From positions 1 through 28,510 of IMG/VR virus record IMGVR_UViG_3300024346_000386: 28,510 nt of DNA; one strand, given 5' to 3'. Numbering within the stretch: the first letter of the stretch is position 1; each line of letters begins with the position of its first letter. The notes below the pieces were generated by a model that made no database searches, was not told the DNA's origin, and saw nothing but the letters and a program-made list of their open reading frames with translations. Both the position numbers and the translations under genes were made by a program. This document shows positions 20,640-28,053 of this stretch, piece after piece. Source of the stretch: a virus.

Positions 20640-20856
20640 TGTTTCGTTTGTCTTTGTCGGCTGAACCCTGTGAGCTGCCGAAATAATATGATGCAACGGA
20701 TGTCACGATACCAAACGCAAAGCCAATAGCCGTATCAATCGTTCGCTGGTTCTCCGTTGGTATGGTTAAGAATGATGCCGCAAACACGTAACCCATCGCA
20801 CTAATGTAAACCACGAATGCAAGTATTAAGCGGATATAATGGCTGCTAAATTTCAT
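20626..20856 (-). CDS. Holin-like protein (76 aa)
   Basis: The protein has two hydrophobic segments: IRLILAFVVYISAMGYVFAA (about 8-27) and TAIGFAFGIVTSVASYYFG (about 42-60). A charged tail SSQGSADKDKRNN follows, close to the FGSSxGSxxK end seen in phage holin-like proteins. A small two-TM protein beside a coiled-coil protein fits a class II holin. The neighbouring genes have no recognisable endolysin; the DUF5675 gene lies far downstream. Confidence 0.65.
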   Translation of the reverse strand: MKFSSHYIRLILAFVVYISAMGYVFAASFLTIPTENQRTIDTAIGFAFGIVTSVASYYFGSSQGSADKDKRNNGTL

Positions 20857-21043
20857 TTTCTATCCTTGCTAATTCATCAGCAGTAAGGCCATCGCCATCG
20901 CCTACGTTCAATAGGTAATCTGTGCCATCTTGAACCATAGGCCACCAATAGCGTGTAGTAACCATGTCGCAACCCCTACGGATAGCTTCAACTATGTTTC
21001 GCTCTACCGCTTGTTGCTCGGTTGTGTATCTTAGATAACTCAT
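20846..21043 (-). CDS. Hypothetical protein (65 aa)
   Basis: The protein MSYLRYTTEQQAVERNIVEA with IRRGCDMVTTRYWWPMVQDG and TADELARIENEI is a small acidic protein of unknown function. The start overlaps the tail-protein stop (ATGA), and the end overlaps the holin-like start by 11 bp. Confidence 0.6.
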   Translation of the reverse strand: MSYLRYTTEQQAVERNIVEAIRRGCDMVTTRYWWPMVQDGTDYLLNVGDGDGLTADELARIENEI

Positions 21044-22953
21044 ATTGAATAGAATGTGCGTTGGTTATTTTCTATTATTAATTCATTAGCATCTGATAAT
21101 ACTGATGTATAAAGTATAGATTCTGAAAAATCACCAATATGATAAAAAGAAGGAACATCTGGTCTCGTGCCAATTATACTTATTACCATTGTTGCCGATG
21201 TTGTACCTGTGGCTTGAGTTGTGCCATCCACCCGTAATCTACCTGCACCAGCAACACCCATTTTAAAGGAAACTTGATGCTTGTTAGTATTGTTTACGGT
21301 ACTGGTTAAATTTCCGCCTGACGTAACTACGCTAATATTGGCAAACGTGGGGGACAATGTGCCTCCAAAATTTAAACCTTGACCAGTACCACCTAAAAGA
21401 TATTGCAATACATTGGTATTTGACGATTTTCTTGCAACTACAAAACCGTGAGCAAAAGTGACATCAGAAGCCATAGACATTTGGTTTGACGTTCCATTAA
21501 ATACTAGTGTTGGCTTGCCGCCAAGTAGTTGAATAGTACCGCTTAATACTTGCGTTGGTTGGTTTCCAGCAGTAGATTGGTTGGCATTGTTCCCAGTTGA
21601 CATTTGATTATAAAGTGTGGCAGTGAAACCATTACCAACGCCTACGAATGCAGTTAGTGCAGCGGTGTCCATATTTTCACCAACAAAGCCAATAGACAAT
21701 ACAGCGTTATCACTTGACCGTCTAACTATTGCAGCGTCACCCGTATAGCCAGACCTTAATCTCCTAAGACTTGCCGCCCAAACGGGTTGTGGTGTTATTA
21801 GGTCAAGAACATATCCACTTGCAGCAACCACTCCAACAGTTCCGTATACTTCAAGTGTTCCATCTGTCGCAAGTACGTAAACATCATAAGTTCCTATCCT
21901 GTTAACAGTCCAGTTGTAAACTGCTCCAGCTTGCTCAATTATAAATTCAATAGTCGCTCCATCATAAGTAAAGAATATATATGAGGTTGGCGTTAAGTTT
22001 GTTGGGGTCGCAGTTAATGTAATTGTTTGGCCAGTTGTTGGAGTTGTGTCGCTTACTCCAATTGATACCGATGGCGGTGGTGTTGCTGCACTTGTAAAGC
22101 TTAGCGTGTCCGTAGGCGCATCGTAACTACCCGAATTAACCGCCCCGTCTAACTTAGTGATAAGGTTAAATGTAGAACCACTTGACAAGGATTCCTTGTT
22201 GATTGCATTAATTTGAAAGGTGACCGGTGAACAGGGTGCGGAGGTGAAGTCTAAAGTCTTTGTGCCAGCGTTAAACGAACCCAAGTTATTTGTACCGTCT
22301 AATCTAGTAATAAGTGGATAGGTTGCCCCTGCTGGTACTGTAAAGAATGGGTTTCCATTTTGAGTAACCGTAGCATCCACGCAAGTGATACCATACTCTG
22401 CTTCTAAACAAGCTACTTGCGAAGGTGTTAAGCGTGCAATTACGCTAGGGTCGCAAAAGTCGTAAAGTGTTAACCCATCAACACTAGGTGGGATTGTTGC
22501 GCCTGTTTGTGGGATTTGGCACGCATCCCATGTGAACGGCTGCCGTATTTGAATCAGTACGCTATTGCCTGCAACTCGGTCGTTAAACCGCTCTGTAAAC
22601 GGGTCGATGCTTGCGCTAGTGATTACCTTGTAGCTTTGAGCGTGCTGCTGCTGAAAATATGCTAGAAAATCCAAAAGAATAAGCAACGTATCGCTTAGAA
22701 CCTCTTGCTCCATGCCTGCCGTGTCATCGCCCTCTTCGCCTGTGATTACCCTGTCAGCACAAACCAAGCGAATAGAGTAGACCAGTTCGCGGTCACCTAT
22801 GCTAGTAGTTTCGTGGAATACCCAAAGCAAAGGGTACGCACGTTCTAAAGCCTGCCACTCCGCAAAATCACCTACTCCCGTTGACTGGATTTGTAGATGC
22901 GCTGCTCCGAGTGTCGTTATTTGGCTTATTACTTGATTGAGCGTTAATAGCAC
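21040..22953 (-). CDS. Tail-terminator-like protein fused to lectin/arabinofuranosidase-like domain
   Basis: The 637-residue protein starts at GTG 22953, right after an in-frame TAA. Residues 1-145 (LNQVISQITTLGAAHLQIQS, PLLWVFHETT, LVYSIRLVCADRV, EVLSDTLLILLDFLAYF) resemble small tail-terminator/completion proteins of Bacteroidetes phages. A linker with two related segments (LITRLDGTNNLGSF and LITKLDGAVNSGSY, ~215-288) and an Ig-like region (~295-378) follow. Residues ~381-637 resemble an arabinofuranosidase B/concanavalin-type domain: SLRRLRSGYTGDAAIVRRSS, GFVGENMDTAALTAFVGVG, FTATLYNQMSTGNNANQS. The fusion suggests a glycan-binding decoration on a neck or tail protein. Confidence 0.7.
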   Translation of the reverse strand: MLLTLNQVISQITTLGAAHLQIQSTGVGDFAEWQALERAYPLLWVFHETTSIGDRELVYSIRLVCADRVITGEEGDDTAGMEQEVLSDTLLILLDFLAYFQQQHAQSYKVITSASIDPFTERFNDRVAGNSVLIQIRQPFTWDACQIPQTGATIPPSVDGLTLYDFCDPSVIARLTPSQVACLEAEYGITCVDATVTQNGNPFFTVPAGATYPLITRLDGTNNLGSFNAGTKTLDFTSAPCSPVTFQINAINKESLSSGSTFNLITKLDGAVNSGSYDAPTDTLSFTSAATPPPSVSIGVSDTTPTTGQTITLTATPTNLTPTSYIFFTYDGATIEFIIEQAGAVYNWTVNRIGTYDVYVLATDGTLEVYGTVGVVAASGYVLDLITPQPVWAASLRRLRSGYTGDAAIVRRSSDNAVLSIGFVGENMDTAALTAFVGVGNGFTATLYNQMSTGNNANQSTAGNQPTQVLSGTIQLLGGKPTLVFNGTSNQMSMASDVTFAHGFVVARKSSNTNVLQYLLGGTGQGLNFGGTLSPTFANISVVTSGGNLTSTVNNTNKHQVSFKMGVAGAGRLRVDGTTQATGTTSATMVISIIGTRPDVPSFYHIGDFSESILYTSVLSDANELIIENNQRTFYSI

Positions 22954-23008
22954 TTAGGTAAGTTTTTAGAAGTTCTTTGTTTTTGTTTGACTTGCCGCGT
23001 TTATTCAT
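22868..23008 (-). CDS. Possible tiny protein (46 aa)
   Basis: ATG 23008 overlaps the adaptor stop (ATGAATAA) and encodes MNKRGKSNKNKELLKTYLSA ending NPVNGSR, polar and basic. It overlaps the first ~28 codons of the following tail gene in another frame. It could be a leader that couples translation to the GTG start rather than a functional protein. Confidence 0.3.
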   Translation of the reverse strand: MNKRGKSNKNKELLKTYLSAINAQSSNKPNNDTRSSASTNPVNGSR

Positions 23009-23555
23009 CTCTATATTTTTGCTGCAAACTTTGAACTAACCGCGTGCTGCCTAAAAATATGCTAGACTTGAACGCGTTATTGCTGGGCTGAATTACATCC
23101 AAGCCGCTTCCTGGATTCTCGTAATCGGGAAACAAAGTAGAGTTCTCGCATAGGTAATTGATAAGCCGTTGCTTATACCATTGCGCCTTGTTCAACTCCA
23201 TCTCGCAGATATAGTCTACATCCGACTTGAACGCTGGGCTGCTTTGCTCGCTGTTCTGAATTTGCAGGCCTTTGTTTGTAATCTTGTAGTGGGCCATCCT
23301 AATACATTCAGCAGTCACGTAGTGTTTTAGGCATGGCTGTATGTAGTTATCCATTAGCGACTTGTTAAGGCCTGCTAATGTGTTGGCAATAATGTAACCC
23401 ATTAAGGCGACATAGTAAGTCGTTCCAATTACGGTTTGAATCTCGCTATCCTGCGCCCAAAGAATCGCTTCTTTGATGTACTTAATATCGACATTTTTAG
23501 ATACTTGCGTGTTATCTTTTAGAAAGTCCTCCGATAAGAATAGTGCTGTTGCCAT
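23001..23555 (-). CDS. Head-tail adaptor-like protein (DUF6712-like)
   Basis: This 184-residue helical protein directly follows the portal. It contains FLSEDFLKDNTQVSKNVDIK, IQTVIGTTYYVALMGYI, YIQPCLKHYVTAECIRMAHY and ELNKAQWYKQRLINYLCENS, the pattern I associate with DUF6712 head-tail connector proteins of Bacteroidetes phages. Position after the portal supports an adaptor role. Confidence 0.7.
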   Translation of the reverse strand: MATALFLSEDFLKDNTQVSKNVDIKYIKEAILWAQDSEIQTVIGTTYYVALMGYIIANTLAGLNKSLMDNYIQPCLKHYVTAECIRMAHYKITNKGLQIQNSEQSSPAFKSDVDYICEMELNKAQWYKQRLINYLCENSTLFPDYENPGSGLDVIQPSNNAFKSSIFLGSTRLVQSLQQKYRDE

Positions 23556-23556
23556 G

Positions 23557-25563
23557 TTATGATCGTGATTTAATTACAACACTTTCCCACGCATGGCGGC
23601 AATAGCTTGTGGTTACGTTTGTGCCTTTGCGTGTCCAAAATCCACCCCTACGCATCCACACGTTCCTATCTTCGGCCATGCTTATAGCTTGGATTTGCTC
23701 ACTAGTCCAAACGCGGTTAGCACTTTGCCCTATCATTTTACGGCAAAAAGGTCGGGTTGTTGGTAGCACGTCCGCGCCTGTTGCCTCTTGGCTTAATCCG
23801 TAACGGTATGCTATCTTAAAACTCACACCTAACGGTTTGGCCTGTGTCAATTTTCGCAAGCCGTTTGTACTAACCTCATAAGCTATTTGCGTTGCGCCTG
23901 CTACCGATTGCGTGCCAACGGTCAAAAGCCCCTGCGCAACTAATTCGTTTACTGCTAAGGCTATTTCTTCGATGCTTACGCTCAAAAGTTCAGCAATGCC
24001 TGCGTAGGTAACTGTAGGGTTTTGTTTAAGCTGCTCAAGTATGCCCATTAAAAACGGGTCATCTTCAACTCCAAATTTCATAACCCTATCCTCAAAAGCT
24101 AACTGGTCTTTTTCATCTCTAAAGCGAACTTTGCGAATCGGCTTTACAATTTCCCACTCGTCTAGTGAGTAGCCTGTTTGAGCGAATGCTTCAGCTACTA
24201 AATCTTCGCTATCTTGACTAGAGAACATCGAGCTTGTAACTTCGTCACCTCCATTCACTAGCGGTGGCAAGCCTACCGTTTGGCGAATTTCGTTTTTACT
24301 CATGCTTTCAAGTACCTTATTTGCCACTAATGGGCTAAGTGTATTGATGGCATCTGTAATGCTCTGTGCTTTCTCGCTCACTTCTTCAACTAATGGTGGC
24401 AAACCAACGGCTTCGCGTATTTCATCGGGTGTCATAACGCCCACCTTAGTAGCTTCGCTGTAGCCCTCTGAAATTGGTTCGCTTGGTATAATCTGAATGC
24501 GTTTCTCAAAGCCCTGCAATGCGGCCAATTCGTTAAACACATTCATAATAAAGTCCTGCCTTGCCCTTACGTACGTGTTTTTGAAAAGTTCGTAACTGTC
24601 GCGAACCTGCGTACGTGTGGCAAATACCCCATCCTCTTTGATTCCAAACAGCGCAGGATCTACTACCCTATGGCCGCTGAATATCTCTTGCTGTACGGTC
24701 TTATTTAGAATGTCAAATCGCGCATCAAAGTCATTAGAACCAAGCGGCTGCACCTCTACCGCCTGCTCTTTGCTATCATTAAAGTTCAAAAGTATGCGGT
24801 TTGCATTATCCGTGCCGCAAAACTTAGATTCTATTCGGGCTTCGATAGTTTCTTGTTCTTCTTCAGTAGGTTGTCCATTAAAGAAGTTAAACATAAAGCC
24901 AGCAACAAAGCCGTTTTTGACAGAGTTAAGATGGAAGTTCGCAATTTCGCTATCTAGTTCGATGTAAGGGATTGCACCCAAATAAGGCGGCAAAGGATAG
25001 TAGTCGGCCTTTGGATGGTAAGCTTTAATATAAAGTAACTGCTTGCCGCTTTTGTCGTTGTAATCAAACGCTTTGATAGGTTCGATTGTTTCGGGTTTGG
25101 CTTTCTTCCAGTCGTTGCAATGGTAATAGGTTTTTTGGTCTTTGCTTACCCTGTACTTTGCAAACTCCGCGTGATACATTTGATAGCCGCCCTTCTTATC
25201 GTACAGAATTTCAAGTGCAAAACCTCCAAAAATCTCTAAGTCCAAAGAACACATTTGGATAATGTCCTCTAAGGTTTGGTTTGGGTTTGGCTCTGAAATA
25301 AATTTATTTAGCCGCGCTATCTGCTCGGTGTTTAATCCCTTTTCGTTAACGCTCAAACCTTGCCCGATTACATAATCGACCTTACCGTTTACGATTGCGT
25401 AGTGCTTTGCAGACCTATCGTAAATGTGAAGTAGGTAGTCAGGGTATTGGTTTACCCATCCTTCGCTAGTTCCGTACAAAATCCAATCTTTGGACTGTTG
25501 TTCTTTGAACTCAGGTACTTTGTGAGCGGCAAAATTCAAGACTGAAAAGCTATTTTTACCCAT
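23557..25563 (-). CDS. Portal protein with winged-helix and MuF-like C-terminal extension
   Basis: The protein is 668 residues from ATG 25563 (overlapping the previous stop by 8 bp). The N-terminal ~370 residues resemble a dodecameric portal: DRSAKHYAIVNGKVDYVIGQ, EDIIQMCSLDLEIFGGFALE, ANFHLNSVKNGFVAGFMFNF, TRTQVRDSYELFKNTYV. EIREAVGLPPLV and EIRQTVGLPPLV (about 381-392 and 425-436) are an internal repeat. About 508-547 (VTYAGIAELLSVSIEEIALA, VNELVAQGLL) is winged-helix-like. The C-terminus (PTTRPFCRKMIGQSANRVWT, WMRRGGFWTRKGTN, YCRHAWESVV) has Cys/His spacing like MuF-type proteins. The extension makes it longer than ordinary portals (~450-500 aa). Confidence 0.8.
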   Translation of the reverse strand: MGKNSFSVLNFAAHKVPEFKEQQSKDWILYGTSEGWVNQYPDYLLHIYDRSAKHYAIVNGKVDYVIGQGLSVNEKGLNTEQIARLNKFISEPNPNQTLEDIIQMCSLDLEIFGGFALEILYDKKGGYQMYHAEFAKYRVSKDQKTYYHCNDWKKAKPETIEPIKAFDYNDKSGKQLLYIKAYHPKADYYPLPPYLGAIPYIELDSEIANFHLNSVKNGFVAGFMFNFFNGQPTEEEQETIEARIESKFCGTDNANRILLNFNDSKEQAVEVQPLGSNDFDARFDILNKTVQQEIFSGHRVVDPALFGIKEDGVFATRTQVRDSYELFKNTYVRARQDFIMNVFNELAALQGFEKRIQIIPSEPISEGYSEATKVGVMTPDEIREAVGLPPLVEEVSEKAQSITDAINTLSPLVANKVLESMSKNEIRQTVGLPPLVNGGDEVTSSMFSSQDSEDLVAEAFAQTGYSLDEWEIVKPIRKVRFRDEKDQLAFEDRVMKFGVEDDPFLMGILEQLKQNPTVTYAGIAELLSVSIEEIALAVNELVAQGLLTVGTQSVAGATQIAYEVSTNGLRKLTQAKPLGVSFKIAYRYGLSQEATGADVLPTTRPFCRKMIGQSANRVWTSEQIQAISMAEDRNVWMRRGGFWTRKGTNVTTSYCRHAWESVVIKSRS

Positions 25564-25945
25564 TGTAAACCGCGAATGTTTGGGCATCGTTGCCCGTGTA
25601 TGTTGGTGTTGCTGTAGTTGTGCCAGTTACTATGCACATACCACTTTCAAATGCTGTTAATCCTGCTGGGTTAAGGTTGCTTGCGCTTGCTTGCCCATAA
25701 ATCACGTAGCGATATTCGCCCTCTAAAGTCAATTTGACTTGACCGTTCACAGCTACGGGGTTTGCCGTTTCCGTAATAGTAAACGCATTATAGCGGTCAC
25801 GAAAAGCGCTAGTATCATCAGCTATGCAGTATTGAGTTACCATGCTAGTGAGATTCTCAAAGGCAAAAAGGTAATGTAGTGCCGTTCCCTTTTCGGTCGT
25901 GGTCACTATTACCGTGTTAGCTTGCCCTTTAGTGATTCGTATCAT
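25556..25945 (-). CDS. Small virion structural protein (129 aa)
   Basis: This beta-rich protein begins MIRITKGQANTVIVTTTEKG. GEYRYVIYGQASASNLNPAG and FESGMCIV with the end TFAVYNG are a pattern I recall from Bacteroidetes phage virion operons. It starts on the last base of the upstream stop (TAATG) and overlaps the portal start. The role is unknown; a capsid decoration or connector is possible. Confidence 0.6.
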   Translation of the reverse strand: MIRITKGQANTVIVTTTEKGTALHYLFAFENLTSMVTQYCIADDTSAFRDRYNAFTITETANPVAVNGQVKLTLEGEYRYVIYGQASASNLNPAGLTAFESGMCIVTGTTTATPTYTGNDAQTFAVYNG

Positions 25946-26382
25946 TACGTTAAGGCAATGAAATACTCTATGTCAACTGCTGCGGTGTCTGCTATTGCAC
26001 TAATTTCGCTAATGTTTGCCCACGCGCTGAAGGTGTTAGACGTTTCAATTAGGCCGTTGTGTAGTTCAAACGATTTGCCAGCTTCGAGTTTAACCCAATA
26101 GTGATCAGAACCATTTGATATATTTAAGCTAATGAAATTGGTGTCATCTTTATTCGTAATGCGAAAGTATTTAACCGCTGTTCTCACAAATGTACCAGCG
26201 GCATTTGCCGTGTCATATTTAACCACGGTCACCTCGCTGGTTGGTATGGTTAGAATGCGTTGGTCAACTTCGTTTATGCTTGGAATGGTAAGCGTATTAG
26301 AGTTGCCGTAGCTTTTGTTGTTAAGGCTAACCGCTTCCGTAATTGTTACGGTCAAAGTAGCGTTTGTTATTGTAGTTGCCAT
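25945..26382 (-). CDS. Beta-rich virion-associated protein (145 aa)
   Basis: I chose ATG 26382 (MATTITNATLTVTITEAVSL), because the upstream codons to 26427 run into the terminator and look non-coding. It is beta-rich with Thr/Asn repeats (NTLTIPSINEVDQRILTIPT, VKYFRITNKDD, WVKLEAGKSFELHNGL), typical of structural or decoration proteins. No family is named. Confidence 0.6.
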   Translation of the reverse strand: MATTITNATLTVTITEAVSLNNKSYGNSNTLTIPSINEVDQRILTIPTSEVTVVKYDTANAAGTFVRTAVKYFRITNKDDTNFISLNISNGSDHYWVKLEAGKSFELHNGLIETSNTFSAWANISEISAIADTAAVDIEYFIALT

Positions 26383-26421
26383 CGTGTGTATTTTGCTTAA
26401 ATAGGTAAAATGCTCAAAGTG

Positions 26422-26451
26422 TTTCAAAAAGAAAGGCCGCTATTAACGGCC
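26422..26451 (-). terminator. Intrinsic terminator after tail-tube-like gene
   Basis: The minus strand has GGCCG, the loop TTAATAG and CGGCC (26451-26435), followed by TTTCTTTTTG. It lies ~28 bp after the stop at 26479 and could reduce transcription from the abundant virion genes into the next genes. Confidence 0.75.
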
Positions 26452-26478
26452 TATCTAAATCCCTATGTCAAACCGTTA

Positions 26479-27000
26479 TTAGGCGGTTATTGATGCAAGT
26501 AAAGCTACTGGAACTGCAAGCATTGGATTAGGCTCTAAACCATTAAACGACATTGTGTAACCGTTCAAGTCTGCGAAGGCCGTACCAGTCGCGCCTGTGC
26601 CTGTAGCAAAGTCCAATCCGTTAGCATATCCAGCAACCCAATAAGATGGAGTAGCTTCGTTCGTTTCGATAATTGCGACTACTCTATTCTTTGCAAGTAA
26701 TTGCATTTCGTTACGCTTTGCAACGTCCAACTTGCGAAGTACGAATGTCAAAGATGGCACGTAATGAAGTGACCCGTTGCGATTGCCTGCTGTAGGGTCA
26801 TCTGAAAACATACTTTCTTCTTTGGTCAACTCGTACTTTCTAAAGACGGCTGTTGGTGTGGCAAATGATGCGATTTGTCCAGTAGTGGCAACCGCTCCAA
26901 GAGCAACGTAATCACTGTAGCGTGCAAACCTTACCGATTTGATGCCGCCAATGTCCTCTTTACATCCTAATGTGAACCCCTGTGTTAATACGCAAGACAT
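26479..27000 (-). CDS. Tail-tube-like structural protein (173 aa)
   Basis: The protein MSCVLTQGFTLGCKEDIGGI followed by KSVRFARYSDY resembles Bacteroidetes phage structural proteins with an LxxGxxLGCxDxxGGI start that I associate with tail-tube-type subunits. The middle has KYELTKEESMFSDDPTAGNR and LTFVLRKLDVAKRNEMQLLA. The terminators bounding it suggest high, separate expression, as for a major virion protein. A minor capsid protein is the alternative. Confidence 0.55.
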   Translation of the reverse strand: MSCVLTQGFTLGCKEDIGGIKSVRFARYSDYVALGAVATTGQIASFATPTAVFRKYELTKEESMFSDDPTAGNRNGSLHYVPSLTFVLRKLDVAKRNEMQLLAKNRVVAIIETNEATPSYWVAGYANGLDFATGTGATGTAFADLNGYTMSFNGLEPNPMLAVPVALLASITA

Positions 27001-27016
27001 GTTTTTAGTGTATAGT

Positions 27017-27046
27017 AAAGGCGTGAGCAGTTAAGCCCACGCCCTT
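27017..27046 (-). terminator. Weak intrinsic terminator after major capsid gene
   Basis: The arms AAGGGCGTG and CACGCCTTT form a 9-bp stem with one mismatch or wobble and a ~12-nt loop (27046-27017); the tail TTTACTATACAC is poor in U. It may act mainly as an RNA-stabilising hairpin 3' of the capsid message. Confidence 0.5.
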
Positions 27047-27057
27047 AGATGAATAAA

Positions 27058-28026
27058 TTAAAGAACTATCGCAGCGATTTCGTTCGGGAAAGCTACCTGA
27101 GTACCTACCTTAAACTCCATTGCTACTCTTACTTTGCGGTCGTCCTTAGAGTACCATACCTCCAAAGAATCAAAATCACTTTCAGCATCTACTCCAATGT
27201 AGAAGTTAGAAGCAGAACCAGCATATACACTTTTAACTCCAGTCAAACCGTCTACAGGGATGAACTTCAAGTTGATGCCAGGGAAGCTAAGACCTTCGCT
27301 TGCATCGCTGTCAGTTGCGCCATTCACTCCGCTGTTGATTTGAACACCGTAAGTTGAACCGCCTACTACCAACGCTTGCACTAGAACCGCGTAAGTGTCA
27401 TATCCTACGAAAGCAACTAGGTCAGTCTTAGAAGTAAGGCCAGCAGTAGCAAGTGAGTTGTACAAACGGAAAGCCATCTCTTGTGCGTTTGTTACTGTGA
27501 ATGCAGTTGCAAGTGGAGTGCCACCTAGGTTTGCATTGATGTAACCAGAACCGATTGTAGTAATAAAGCCATCCCAATAAGAACCGTTATTTGAAGTTGG
27601 AGCAGAAAGGCTACCCTTCCAAATGTTCTTGTCAATTTCCAAAGCTACTTTAGCCAAGTAAACCTCCATGATTTTAGCCCATACTTCAGCAGGTTGTACT
27701 TCTTCCGAATGCGAACCAGCTCTCATTTTGGTTACGAAGAAACGTGTCTCCAAATCTTTAGGACACCATTCATCGTTAATCTTTACCTTGCCTGGAGTCA
27801 GGGTTCTTTGAGTAAAGGTAGTATTACCAGTTGCATCAAAAGAACATCCGTCTGCTTGGAAGAAAACCGATTGAGTAAGGATAGGTAGTTTAGATGGCCC
27901 TTTTACACCAGGCATCACTTCTACCAAATTCATCATTTTGGCTTTGTTAATAGTACCAGCCATCAAAGGGAAACGATTCTCCTCGATGTAAGCTACTAAG
28001 CCGTTTACGTTAAATGCACTTGCCAT
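27058..28026 (-). CDS. Major capsid protein
   Basis: The 322-residue protein starts MASAFNVNGLVAYIEENRFP. It has the order expected of HK97-fold capsid proteins from Bacteroidetes phages: CPKDLETRFFVTKMRAGSHS, EVYLAKVALEIDKNIWKGSL, AFVGYDTYAVLVQALV, and GLSFPGINLKFIPVDGL with VYAGSASNFYIGVDAESDFD at the C-terminal part. It is flanked upstream by a scaffold-like protein and downstream by structural genes. Confidence 0.85.
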   Translation of the reverse strand: MASAFNVNGLVAYIEENRFPLMAGTINKAKMMNLVEVMPGVKGPSKLPILTQSVFFQADGCSFDATGNTTFTQRTLTPGKVKINDEWCPKDLETRFFVTKMRAGSHSEEVQPAEVWAKIMEVYLAKVALEIDKNIWKGSLSAPTSNNGSYWDGFITTIGSGYINANLGGTPLATAFTVTNAQEMAFRLYNSLATAGLTSKTDLVAFVGYDTYAVLVQALVVGGSTYGVQINSGVNGATDSDASEGLSFPGINLKFIPVDGLTGVKSVYAGSASNFYIGVDAESDFDSLEVWYSKDDRKVRVAMEFKVGTQVAFPNEIAAIVL

Positions 28027-28053
28027 TTTGTTAAGTTTTTAAATGTTATTTTT

